A DNA stretch of 64,000 nt, taken from NCBI RefSeq assembly GCF_014489615.1, contig NZ_CP060825.1, positions 4,350,501 to 4,414,500 on the forward strand, written 5' to 3'. This DNA comes from Streptomyces genisteinicus. Its GTDB lineage: Bacteria; Actinomycetota; Actinomycetes; Streptomycetales; Streptomycetaceae. The position numbers were made by a program, and so were the translations under genes. The notes under the pieces were generated by a model. That model made no database searches, was not told the origin of the DNA, and worked only from the letters and a program-made list of their open reading frames with translations. Shown in pieces: positions 1 to 7,561 of this stretch (positions are counted from its first letter, which is position 1; every line of letters begins with the position of its first letter).

Positions 1-22
1 CGGCCACGGCCACAGCCACTGA
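1..22 (+). CDS. groEL1: 3' end of groEL1 (partial, His-rich tail)
   Basis: The first 22 bases read in one frame as GHGHSH followed by TGA. Actinobacterial GroEL1 chaperonins typically end in a His-rich tail, and in Streptomyces groEL1 lies a few genes upstream of the whiB/bldM region found here. A strong hairpin follows at 58-97. Only six codons are inside the window, so the assignment rests on the tail and on synteny. It could be another His-rich C-terminus. Confidence 0.5.
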
Positions 23-57
23 CGACGCATGCCGGTGCGGCCCGCCGCACCGGCACC

Positions 58-97
58 GGGCCCTCGCCCCCCGCGGTCACGCGGGAGGCGAGGGCCC
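58..97 (+). terminator. Hairpin terminator after the His-tailed gene
   Basis: An 11-bp perfect stem, GGGCCCTCGCC at 58-68 with its complement at 87-97, is extended by an inner CCCGCG/CGCGGG pairing around a short loop. It lies downstream of the TGA at 20-22 and upstream of the convergent gene ending at 171, so it could serve both strands. There is no U-tract, which is common for Streptomyces terminators. Confidence 0.6.
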
Positions 98-170
98 GTC
101 GCGTTCCCGGCCCGCCGCGTTTCCCGGCCGCGGGGACGCGTCCCCGCGGACCGGACGGTGCGGGCGGCGC

Positions 171-863
171 TCAGGCCGCGCCGAGCTGCTTCATCAGCCC
201 CAGCAGGTCGAAGTGCCACCAGCCTTCCCTGATCTTCCCGTTCTCGAAGCGGAAGACCGTCGTCCCGGTCATGGTGCACTCGTCACCGCTCGCCGGGATG
301 CCCATGAACGCGGCCTTGTGCCGGCCGCTCCAGGTCCAGAGCATCACCACGTCGTCGCCCTCGCACACCTGCCGGTCCAGCTCGAAGGTGAAGTCGAAGG
401 CGGCACGCCACATGGTGACGTCCCGGCGTATCACCTCGGTGCCGGTCTCGGAGCCGGCCTCGTTGGCGACGTCGTGGTCGGTGTAGTCGTCGGCGAACAT
501 CTCGCCGATCGCGTCCATGTTCCCGCCGACGGCGACCTCGTGGAAGAACCGGCGCGCGACCGCCGCGTTGAGCTGCTCCTCCCGCACCACGTCCAGGTCG
601 GTGAACGACGGCATGCCGTCGCAGAGCGCCACCATCTCCTGGAACATCCTGTCCGTCTCCGGAAGACGGGAGTTCCGCATCGCCTCCTCGTAGGAGCTGA
701 ACTCCACGATGTCGACGTAGTGCCTGCTGTCGGTGCGGTCCTTGCCGGTGACCGCGTGACCGGTGGTCCGCTTGCCTCTGGTCTGCTCGACCCAGCGTTC
801 CATCACGTCGTTCATGCCGTCGAAGTCGGCGGTCTTGTAGTCGATGATCTGCATGAATTTCAT
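171..863 (-). CDS. SnoaL-like / ester cyclase family protein with N-terminal ferredoxin-like domain
   Basis: Encodes 230 residues. Residues about 1-95 resemble an antibiotic-biosynthesis-monooxygenase-like dimeric alpha/beta fold (IIDYKTADFDGM, then HYVDIVEF). Residues about 100-230 look like the SnoaL/ester-cyclase NTF2-like fold, with the pattern FFHEVAVGGNMDAI, MFADDYTDHD and FRFENGKIREGW. The ATG at 863 has GGGAGG about 5 bases upstream; an in-frame ATG at 911 lacks a comparable site. Such proteins occur as small-molecule cyclases or isomerases, but no neighbour points to a pathway, so the substrate is unknown. Confidence 0.85.
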   Translation of the reverse strand: MKFMQIIDYKTADFDGMNDVMERWVEQTRGKRTTGHAVTGKDRTDSRHYVDIVEFSSYEEAMRNSRLPETDRMFQEMVALCDGMPSFTDLDVVREEQLNAAVARRFFHEVAVGGNMDAIGEMFADDYTDHDVANEAGSETGTEVIRRDVTMWRAAFDFTFELDRQVCEGDDVVMLWTWSGRHKAAFMGIPASGDECTMTGTTVFRFENGKIREGWWHFDLLGLMKQLGAA

Positions 864-936
864 GGCGCCTCCCGCCACAGGAGATGCTTCCATTTTAGTG
901 ATGCAGATCACATTCGCCCGGTCGTCCGGGCCCGCC

Positions 937-1710
937 TCACCGCGGCCCGTACCTGCGTCCCGTCCGTGACGTCAGCCCGCCGAGCAGCCCGCGCGGCGTC
1001 AGCTTCACCACGCCCATCAGCGCCTTGTACCGCGGGTCCGGGACCGACACCGACCTGCCCCGGGCCAGGTCGGCGAGGGCCGCGGACACCAGCTTGTCGG
1101 CGTCCAGCCACATCCAGCCGGGGATGTTGTCCGTCCCCATGCCCGCGCGCTCGTGGAACTCGGTCCGCACGAAACCCGGGCACAGCGCCATCAGCCGCAC
1201 CCCCGACCCCGCCAGGTCGCGCGCCGCGCCCTGGGTGAACTGCACGACCCAGGCCTTGGAGGCCCCGTAGGTCCCGCGCGGGACGAACGCGGCCACCGAC
1301 GCCACGTTCACCACGCCGCCCCGCCCGCGGTCCCTCATCGGGCCGGCCGCCGCCGCGGTCAGCCGCAGCACGGCCTCGCAGTGCACCTTCAGCATGGTCA
1401 GCTCGTCGGCCATGCCGACTTCGAGGAACCTGCCCTTGTTGCCGAAGCCGGCGTTGTTGACGAGCAGGTCCACCGGGTGGCGCCGGTCCGCGAGCCGCCG
1501 TTCGACGGCGCTGATGCCGTCCTCGGCCGACAGGTCGGCGGTCAGCACCTCCGCCTCGATGCCGTGCCGGTCGTGCAGCTCGGTGGCCTGCTCGCGCAGC
1601 CGGGCCGTGTCACGGGCGACGAGCACGAGGTTGTGCCCGTCGGCCGCGAGGCGCCGCGCGAAGGCGGCGCCGATGCCCGCGGTCGCGCCCGTGATCAGTG
1701 CAGTCGTCAT
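937..1710 (-). CDS. Short-chain dehydrogenase/reductase (SDR)
   Basis: A classical SDR of 257 residues. The Rossmann motif TGATAGIG is at residues 7-14, NNAG at 85-88, the catalytic serine at about 138 (VNVAS), and the catalytic Tyr148 and Lys152 in YGASK. The length fits the classical subfamily. No signal peptide or membrane segment is evident, so it is presumably cytosolic. The ATG at 1710 directly starts the first beta strand, so it was chosen over one three codons upstream. Substrate and cofactor preference cannot be told from the sequence, and the gene has no evident operon partner. Confidence 0.93.
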   Translation of the reverse strand: MTTALITGATAGIGAAFARRLAADGHNLVLVARDTARLREQATELHDRHGIEAEVLTADLSAEDGISAVERRLADRRHPVDLLVNNAGFGNKGRFLEVGMADELTMLKVHCEAVLRLTAAAAGPMRDRGRGGVVNVASVAAFVPRGTYGASKAWVVQFTQGAARDLAGSGVRLMALCPGFVRTEFHERAGMGTDNIPGWMWLDADKLVSAALADLARGRSVSVPDPRYKALMGVVKLTPRGLLGGLTSRTGRRYGPR

Positions 1711-1773
1711 GCACGGCACGGTAACGGTCCGCCACCGGGCGCCGCGCCACGGCCCTCCCTCCCGGGGTCGGCG

Positions 1774-2457
1774 TCACACCTGCCCGGCGCCGTCGCCCGC
1801 CCCGTGCTTCGCCACGTAGGCGAGCGCGTCGCGCAGCTGCTCCGGGTGGAGCGCCTCGCCCGCCGCGAGCACCCGCGGCAGCAGGGTGCGCTCGACGGTC
1901 TCCGCGCGGAACGACATCGCGACGGTGACGTCGTGTCCGGGACGGTGCACGATCTCGACGGTGTCGCCCGCGCGGATCTCGCCGGGCGTGATCACCCGCA
2001 GGTACGCCCCGGGCGCGGCGGCCGCGGTGAACCGGCGCACCCAGCCGCGCTCGCCGAGATGGCCCGCGAAGGTCCGGCACGGGATGCGCCCGCTGGTCAC
2101 CTCCAGCACCAGCTCGGCGCCGATGCGCCACCGCTCGCCGATGAGCGCCCCGGTCACGTCGACCCCGGTGGTGGTGAGGTTCTCGCCGAACGCGCCGTTC
2201 GCCAGCGGCCTGCCCAGCTCACGCTCCCAGGCGTCCAGGTCCTCGCGGGCGAAGGCGTACACCGCCTGGTCGCTGCCGCCGTGGTGGCGCAGGTCGGAGA
2301 TCTCGTCCCCGGCCAGCCCGCTGCCGCCGCTGCCCTTGGGCCCGGGGTCCGTCACCAGCACGGGGGCGTCGACCGGCCCCTTGTCGATCCCGGTGGTGCC
2401 GACGGCGGCATGTTCGGAGGGCTTGATGCGGCCGGTGTTCACGGACAGAAGCTTCAT
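1774..2457 (-). CDS. MOSC domain-containing protein (YiiM-like)
   Basis: A 227-residue protein with the MOSC beta-barrel signature: HHGGSDQAVYAF at about 58-69, FGENLTTTG at about 90-98, and the conserved cysteine at residue 127 in SGRIPCRTF. MOSC domains relate to the molybdenum-cofactor sulfurase C-terminus. Stand-alone YiiM/YuaD types are implicated in molybdenum-dependent reduction of N-hydroxylated compounds. It is transcribed divergently from the LysR gene at 2538 with only 80 bp between, so it is the natural candidate target of that regulator (inference). Confidence 0.92.
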   Translation of the reverse strand: MKLLSVNTGRIKPSEHAAVGTTGIDKGPVDAPVLVTDPGPKGSGGSGLAGDEISDLRHHGGSDQAVYAFAREDLDAWERELGRPLANGAFGENLTTTGVDVTGALIGERWRIGAELVLEVTSGRIPCRTFAGHLGERGWVRRFTAAAAPGAYLRVITPGEIRAGDTVEIVHRPGHDVTVAMSFRAETVERTLLPRVLAAGEALHPEQLRDALAYVAKHGAGDGAGQV

Positions 2458-2537
2458 GGACGCACGCTAACCCGGCCGGGCCCAAAGGAACCATCGAATA
2501 AGTCATCGCCACCCCAAGCCTGCCTTATGCTCGAAGG

Positions 2538-3428
2538 ATGATCGAGGCCCGCCATCTCCGTGTCCTGCGCGCCGTCGCCGCCACCGGCTCCTTCTCCGCG
2601 GCCGCCCGCGACCTGGGGTGCACCCAGCCCGCGGTGAGCCAGCAGATGAAGGCCCTGGAGAGTTCGGCGGGCACCCCCCTGCTCATCCGCACCGGCCGGG
2701 AGATGCGGCTGACCCAGGCCGGCGAGGCGCTGGTGCGCCACGCCGCGGGCATCCTCGCCGGGCTCACCGCCGCCGAGGAGGAGATCGCGGCGATCGCCGG
2801 GCTGCGCGCCGGACGGGTGCGGCTGGTGTCGTTCCCGAGCGCCAGCTCGACCCTGGTCCCGGCGGCGCTCGCGGCCCTGCGGGCCGCCCACCCCGGCACC
2901 CGGGTCTCCCTGGTCGACGCCGAACCGCCGCGCTCGGTGGAGATGCTCCGCGACGGGGACTGCGACATCGCGCTCGCCTTCCGCTACGGAGCCGGTGGCG
3001 GGGAGTGGGACGACCTGACCGTCCGGCCGCTGCTCACCGACCGCCTCGTGGGGCTGGTGCCCGAGGGGCACCGGCTCGCCGCCGAGGACACCGTGGCCAT
3101 CAAGGACCTCGCCGACGAGCCCTGGATCGCCGGCTGTCCGCGCTGCCGGCGACAGCTCGTGGACGTGTGCGAGGAGGCCGGCTTCACGCCGCGCATCGAC
3201 TTCGCCACCGACGACTACCCGGCCGTGATCGGCCTGGTCGGCGCGGGCCTGGGGGTCGCCGTGCTGCCCGAGCTGGCGCTGGACTCAGTCCTCCCGAGGG
3301 GCGCCCGCACCGTCACGGTCGAGCCGCCGGTCCGCCGCGAGATCGTCGCGCTCACCCTGCCCGACCTCTCCCAGGTCCCCGCCGTCGCGGCCACCCTCGG
3401 CGAACTCGCCCGCGCCGCCTCCCGCTGA
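2538..3428 (+). CDS. LysR-family transcriptional regulator
   Basis: A 296-residue LTTR. The N-terminal winged helix-turn-helix has FSAAARDLGCTQPAVSQQMK at about residues 18-37. A linker and a periplasmic-binding-protein-like effector domain (about 90-290) follow, including VRLVSFPSASSTLVP and DIALAFRYG. The ATG at 2538 sits just after a TATGCT -10-like hexamer and CGAAGG, so the leader is very short or absent. It is divergent from the MOSC gene, the usual LTTR arrangement for autoregulation plus control of the neighbour. The effector is unknown. Confidence 0.94.
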   Translation: MIEARHLRVLRAVAATGSFSAAARDLGCTQPAVSQQMKALESSAGTPLLIRTGREMRLTQAGEALVRHAAGILAGLTAAEEEIAAIAGLRAGRVRLVSFPSASSTLVPAALAALRAAHPGTRVSLVDAEPPRSVEMLRDGDCDIALAFRYGAGGGEWDDLTVRPLLTDRLVGLVPEGHRLAAEDTVAIKDLADEPWIAGCPRCRRQLVDVCEEAGFTPRIDFATDDYPAVIGLVGAGLGVAVLPELALDSVLPRGARTVTVEPPVRREIVALTLPDLSQVPAVAATLGELARAASR

Positions 3429-3589
3429 CGCCGCCCGCCGCCCGCTGACGCTCCCGCCGCCCGCCGCGCGGCGGCCCGGACGCAGGAGCCGGTCCCGGCG
3501 GCTTCGCCGGGACCGGCACGGAGTGACCTCCCGGACCGCGCCTCGGCGCCTCCGGTGCAGGAACGTTTCTTCGATTGCTGTTCCGGGCT

Positions 3590-3913
3590 TCAGCCCCTTG
3601 CCGTGCCGCCCGCGCTCGCCGCGGGGACCAGGCGGTGGCGGGCACGGCCCATGAGCTCCTCGCGTTCGTCCTCCGTCAGTCCGCCCCAGACGCCGTACGG
3701 CTCACGGACGGCCAGCGCGTGCGCCGCGCACTCCGCCCGCACCGGGCATCTCATGCAGACCTCTTTCGCCGAGTTCTCGCGCGCGCTGCGCGCTGCACCG
3801 CGTTCGCCCTCCGGGTGGAAGAAGAGCGAGCTGTCGACCCCGCGGCATGCCGCGAGGAGCTGCCAGTCCCACAGATCGGCGTTGGGTCCGGGAAGGCGAG
3901 AGAAATCTGCCAT
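3590..3913 (-). CDS. WhiB-family [4Fe-4S] transcriptional regulator
   Basis: A 107-residue Wbl protein. The four cluster-ligand cysteines are at residues 23, 53, 56 and 62 (C-x29-C-x2-C-x5-C). They are followed by the turn YGVWGGLTEDER that typifies the family and a basic tail with RARHR. Wbl proteins bind a [4Fe-4S] cluster and act with the principal sigma factor. The ATG at 3913 was chosen because upstream in-frame codons lack family similarity. It is divergent from bldM. In mycobacteria, whiB3 sits near sigD-guaB2-guaB3 in the same way, so this is probably the syntenic relative of whiB3. I do not assign a specific wbl letter. Confidence 0.95.
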   Translation of the reverse strand: MADFSRLPGPNADLWDWQLLAACRGVDSSLFFHPEGERGAARSARENSAKEVCMRCPVRAECAAHALAVREPYGVWGGLTEDEREELMGRARHRLVPAASAGGTARG

Positions 3914-4059
3914 AGCGCATGTCCCCTTGAAACCGTGCTGGGTGGATGGTCCTGGGTGGAACAGGACCGCTACGAACGGGCAGGCCCGCGGGCCGGCGCT
4001 CGGCCGGATCAGGCATCCCACGCTGTGCCAACGACCGTACATCTCCTGTGTAAGTAGAT

Positions 4060-4070
4060 GTAAATATGAC
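4060..4070. promoter_or_regulatory. AT-rich motif shared with the promoter region at 12170
   Basis: The 11-mer GTAAATATGAC occurs here, in the whiB-side upstream region, and again at 12170-12180 upstream of the nucleotide-sugar dehydrogenase gene. Both copies read GTCATATTTAC toward a minus-strand gene. An AT-rich 11-mer repeated exactly in such GC-rich DNA is notable. A shared operator or promoter element is possible but unproven. Confidence 0.3.
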
Positions 4071-4216
4071 TCATCTGCGAATCTAGCCAAAGACACCAGC
4101 GAAAGGGAAGAAAAGCGTCTGAATGGGGCATGACTGCCGGGTACCGGCGAGGTGACCTGCGGCGCTCCCCTCCGCACACGTACGCTCACGCTGGGTGCGA
4201 AGACCCTCGCTCCCCC

Positions 4217-4244
4217 CGTAACTCTTTCGAGTGACCATCGTTGA
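4217..4244 (+). promoter_or_regulatory. Sigma-BldN-type promoter of bldM (bldMp1)
   Basis: CGTAAC at 4217-4222 and CGTTGA at 4239-4244 are separated by 16 bp. This matches the ECF-type -35/-10 elements I recall for bldMp1, the known target of sigma-BldN in Streptomyces. Transcription would start near 4251, leaving a leader of about 125 nt before the bldM ATG at 4379. The remaining divergent region (3914-4216) holds the whiB-side promoter, including an AT-rich patch near 4040-4075. Confidence 0.75.
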
Positions 4245-4340
4245 GAGTGCGGAGGCGGTTGAAGCGACAAGCTCTCGGGCACATGTCCGACAGCGTTCAA
4301 CCGCACAGGTGACGACACGTACTCAGCCTGGAGGCACAAG

Positions 4341-4367
4341 GTGACGCGCAACAGCTGTGCGAGTCAC
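4341..4367. promoter_or_regulatory. Imperfect palindrome just upstream of bldM
   Basis: GTGAC at 4341-4345 and GTCAC at 4363-4367 flank CGCAACAGCTGTGCG, giving an approximately 27-bp imperfect dyad centred on AGCT. It lies in the 5' leader, 11 nt before the start codon and abutting the GGAGG ribosome-binding site. It could bind a repressor (BldD is a known regulator of bldM) or form an mRNA hairpin that affects initiation. It does not match the BldD box well. Confidence 0.4.
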
Positions 4368-4378
4368 GGAGGTCAGTC

Positions 4379-4990
4379 ATGACTTCCGTCCTCGTCTGCG
4401 ACGACTCCCCGCTCGCCCGAGAAGCGCTGCGCCGCGCGGTCGCGACCGTGCCCGGTGTCGAACGCGTGACGACCGCGGCCAACGGGGAGGAAGTCCTCCG
4501 CCGCTGGGGCGCGGATCGCTCGGACCTCATTCTCATGGACGTGCGCATGCCCGGTCTGGGCGGCGTCGAGACCGTGCGCCGGCTGCTGTCGGCCGACCCC
4601 GGTGCGCGGATCATCATGCTGACCGTCGCCGAGGACCTGGACGGCGTCGCGCTGGCGGTCGCCGCGGGGGCCCGCGGCTATCTGCACAAGGACGCCTCGC
4701 GGGCCGAGCTCCGCGCGACCGTCACCCAGGCGCTCGCCGACCCGACGTGGCGGCTCGCCCCGCGCCGGCTGCGCTCGGCCGAGATGGGGGCGGCGCCCAC
4801 GCTCACGGCGCGCGAGATCCAGGTGCTGGAGGGCATGAGCCACGGCCGGTCCAACGCGGAGATCGGGCGTGAGCTCTTCCTCTCCGAGGACACGGTGAAG
4901 ACGCACGCCAGGAGGCTCTTCAAGAAGCTCGGCGCCTCGGACCGGGCGCACGCGGTGGCCCTCGGATTCCGCTGGGGCCTGGTTCGCTGA
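4379..4990 (+). CDS. bldM: BldM, atypical response regulator controlling development
   Basis: A 203-residue NarL/FixJ-type regulator. The receiver domain (about 1-120) has acidic residues at 8-9, Asp54 in ILMDVR, Thr in MLTVAED and Lys in LHKD. The LuxR-type helix-turn-helix is at about 138-203 (LTAREIQVLEGMSHGRSNAEIG). BldM is required for aerial hyphae and works as a homodimer or as a heterodimer with WhiI. Published work on S. coelicolor found Asp54 dispensable, so it is treated as phosphorylation-independent. The length equals that of known BldM, GGAGG precedes the ATG, and the sigma-BldN promoter lies upstream. Confidence 0.95.
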   Translation: MTSVLVCDDSPLAREALRRAVATVPGVERVTTAANGEEVLRRWGADRSDLILMDVRMPGLGGVETVRRLLSADPGARIIMLTVAEDLDGVALAVAAGARGYLHKDASRAELRATVTQALADPTWRLAPRRLRSAEMGAAPTLTAREIQVLEGMSHGRSNAEIGRELFLSEDTVKTHARRLFKKLGASDRAHAVALGFRWGLVR

Positions 4991-5008
4991 CGGGTCCGGC
5001 ACGGGGTG

Positions 5009-5033
5009 ACGGATGCCCGAGGGCATCCGTTTC
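5009..5033 (+). terminator. bldM terminator
   Basis: ACGGATGCCC at 5009-5018 pairs perfectly with GGGCATCCGT at 5021-5030 and is followed by TTTC. It sits 19 bp after the bldM stop, before the sigma-factor gene. Confidence 0.7.
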
Positions 5034-5109
5034 CCGCGCAATGCCGCATCCTTGAGGTGTGGAGTTCCTCGGGGACGATTCGGTCGAGCGGAAGGGGAGG
5101 GCGCAGGAG

Positions 5110-5787
5110 ATGAGTTCCGGCGCACCTGCTCATAACGCTTCGGTGCACAACATGGGACGCGGTGCCACGGGCGCTTCGACGCCAGGGCACCATGGACCGA
5201 TGCGTGACGACGAGGCGACGGGCGCCCAGGGGGCCATCGGTGCACTCGTCCACCGTGCCGTCGACGGCGACGAGCAGGCCACGCACGACCTGCTCGCGCA
5301 CGTCCATCCGCTGGCCCTGCGCTTCTGCCGCTCGCGTCTCAACCGGCTGCCCGGCGACGCCCGCCACTTCGCGGACGACCTCGCGCAGGAGGTGTGCGTG
5401 GCGGTGCTGATGGCCCTGCCGCGCTACCGCGACACCGGTCGCCCCTTCGAGGCGTTCGTCTTCGCCATCGCCTCGCACAAGGTCGCCGACCTCCAGCGCG
5501 CCGCCATGCGGCACCCCGGCTCGACGGCGGTGCCGTCGGACGAGATGCCGGAGCGCCCGGACGACTCCCTCGGGCCCGAGGAGCGCGCGCTGCTCAGCGA
5601 CGACGCGGAGTGGGCCAAGAAGCTCCTCGCCAACCTCCCGGAGAACCAGCGCGAGCTGCTGGTGCTGCGCGTGGCGGTCGGGCTCACCGCGGAGGAGACG
5701 GGGCAGATGCTGGGGATGTCGCCCGGCGCCGTCCGGGTCGCGCAGCACCGCGCGCTCAGTCGGCTGCGGGCGCTCGCCGAGCAGTGA
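5110..5787 (+). CDS. shbA: Sigma-70 family RNA polymerase sigma factor (SigD/ShbA-like)
   Basis: A 225-residue group 4 sigma factor. Region 2 is at about 30-105 (FCRSRLNRLPG, FADDLAQEVCVAVLMAL, PFEAFVFAIASHKVADLQR). Region 4 is at about 165-222 (LPENQRELLVLRVAVGLTAEETG, SPGAVRVAQHRAL). The ATG at 5110 has GGGGAGGG about 9 bases upstream; a GTG at 5059 and an ATG at 5201 are alternatives. Mycobacterial sigD occupies the same place next to whiB3, guaB2 and guaB3. The Streptomyces SigD-type factor ShbA drives transcription of the principal sigma gene hrdB, and the symbol is assigned on that synteny. No anti-sigma gene follows. Confidence 0.85.
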   Translation: MSSGAPAHNASVHNMGRGATGASTPGHHGPMRDDEATGAQGAIGALVHRAVDGDEQATHDLLAHVHPLALRFCRSRLNRLPGDARHFADDLAQEVCVAVLMALPRYRDTGRPFEAFVFAIASHKVADLQRAAMRHPGSTAVPSDEMPERPDDSLGPEERALLSDDAEWAKKLLANLPENQRELLVLRVAVGLTAEETGQMLGMSPGAVRVAQHRALSRLRALAEQ

Positions 5788-5913
5788 ACGCCCGCCCGGC
5801 GGACCCCGTACGAACACACAAAGCTGCTCGACGATCTTGATCGTGGAATGAGACGGCCCGAGAGGCCGTTAGCATGGACATCCGCACCGATCAAGGTTAT
5901 TGGGGAAGGTGTC

Positions 5914-7416
5914 ATGACCAACGTCGACGGAGTGCCCGAGAAATTCGCGACACTCGGGCTGACCTACGACGATGTGCTGCTGCTGCCGGGTGCCTCCGAC
6001 ATGGCTCCCGACCAGATCGACACCTCCTCGTACATCTCGAAGAACGTGCGGGTGAACATCCCGCTGCTGTCCGCCGCCATGGACAAGGTCACCGAGTCGC
6101 GGATGGCCATCGCCATGGCCCGGCAGGGCGGCGCCGGCGTGCTGCACCGCAATCTCTCCATCGCCGACCAGGCCAACCAGGTCGACCTGGTCAAGCGCTC
6201 CGAGTCCGGCATGGTGACGGACCCGATCACGGTCCACCCGGACGCCACCCTCGCCGACGCGGACCGGCTCTGCGCCAAGTTCCGCATCAGCGGTGTGCCG
6301 GTCACCGACGCCGCGGGCAAGCTGCTCGGCATCGTCACCAACCGGGACATGGCCTTCGAGTCCGACCGCACGCGCCAGGTGCGCGAGGTCATGACGCCGA
6401 TGCCGCTGGTCACCGGCAAGGTCGGCATCTCCGGCGTGGACGCCATGGAGCTGCTGCGCCGTCACAAGATCGAGAAGCTCCCGCTGGTCGACGACGGGGG
6501 CATCCTCAAGGGCCTGATCACGGTCAAGGACTTCGTCAAGGCCGAGAAGTACCCGAACGCGGCCAAGGACAAGGAGGGCCGCCTGCTCGTCGGCGCGGCC
6601 GTCGGAGTCGCGGGCGACGCCTTCGAGCGCGCCCAGGCGCTGATCGAGGCCGGCGTCGACTTCATCGTCGTGGACACCGCCCACGGCCACTCCCGGCTGG
6701 TCGGCGACATGGTCGCCAAGATCAAGTCGAACGCCTCGGGCGTCGACGTCATCGGCGGCAACATCGCCACCCGGGACGGCGCGCAGGCGCTGATCGACGC
6801 CGGTGTGGACGGCATCAAGGTGGGCGTCGGCCCCGGCTCCATCTGCACCACCCGGGTGGTCGCCGGCATCGGCGTCCCGCAGGTCACCGCGATCTACGAG
6901 GCCTCGCTCGCCGCGAAGGCCGCCGGGGTGCCGGTCATCGGCGACGGCGGCCTCCAGTACTCGGGCGACATCGCCAAGGCGCTGGTCGCCGGCGCGGACA
7001 CCGTGATGCTCGGCTCGCTGCTCGCGGGCTGCGAGGAGTCCCCGGGCGAGCTGATGTTCATCAACGGCAAGCAGTTCAAGTCGTACCGCGGCATGGGCTC
7101 GCTCGGCGCGATGCAGTCCCGCGGCGACCAGCGCTCCTTCTCCAAGGACCGCTACTTCCAGGAGGGCGTCGCCTCCGACGAGAAGCTGGTGCCCGAGGGC
7201 ATCGAGGGCCAGGTGCCGTACCGGGGGCCGCTCTCCGCCGTCGTCCACCAGCTGGTGGGCGGGCTGCGCCAGTCGATGTTCTACGTCGGCGGACGCACCG
7301 TGCCGCAGCTCCAGGAGAACGGGCGCTTCGTGCGGATCACCTCCGCGGGCCTCAAGGAGAGCCACCCGCACGACATCCAGATGACGGTCGAGGCGCCGAA
7401 CTACAGCAGGAAGTAG
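5914..7416 (+). CDS. guaB: IMP dehydrogenase
   Basis: A 500-residue IMPDH catalysing IMP + NAD+ to XMP, the committed step of GTP synthesis. The N-terminal barrel begins FATLGLTYDDVLLLPG. Two CBS domains are inserted at about 95-215 (MVTDPITVHPDATLADA and VREVMTPMPLVT). The catalytic loop GPGSICTTR has Cys311, and flap residues follow (YRGMGSLGAM). The ATG at 5914 is preceded by GGGGAAGGTG. The next gene is the GuaB3 paralogue, and guaA lies about 20 kb downstream. Confidence 0.98.
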   Translation: MTNVDGVPEKFATLGLTYDDVLLLPGASDMAPDQIDTSSYISKNVRVNIPLLSAAMDKVTESRMAIAMARQGGAGVLHRNLSIADQANQVDLVKRSESGMVTDPITVHPDATLADADRLCAKFRISGVPVTDAAGKLLGIVTNRDMAFESDRTRQVREVMTPMPLVTGKVGISGVDAMELLRRHKIEKLPLVDDGGILKGLITVKDFVKAEKYPNAAKDKEGRLLVGAAVGVAGDAFERAQALIEAGVDFIVVDTAHGHSRLVGDMVAKIKSNASGVDVIGGNIATRDGAQALIDAGVDGIKVGVGPGSICTTRVVAGIGVPQVTAIYEASLAAKAAGVPVIGDGGLQYSGDIAKALVAGADTVMLGSLLAGCEESPGELMFINGKQFKSYRGMGSLGAMQSRGDQRSFSKDRYFQEGVASDEKLVPEGIEGQVPYRGPLSAVVHQLVGGLRQSMFYVGGRTVPQLQENGRFVRITSAGLKESHPHDIQMTVEAPNYSRK

Positions 7417-7441
7417 CCGCGCCTCCCGCCGGACTCCGCCA

Positions 7442-7507
7442 GGGGCGGTCCCGGGCCGCCGGACACCGATGGCACGCCACCGGTGTCCGGGTCGCCGGGG
7501 CCGCCCC
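7442..7507 (+). terminator. Large hairpin between guaB and the GuaB3 gene
   Basis: CCGGACACCG at 7459-7468 pairs with CGGTGTCCGG at 7481-7490. The structure is extended outward by further GC-rich pairing (GGGGCGG with CCGCCCC). It may terminate or attenuate guaB transcription and protects the guaB 3' end. Confidence 0.6.
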
Positions 7508-7561
7508 TCGCACGTGTCGGGGATACTGGTGGGGCAGACGTAGAGGGAAAGGCCACACATC

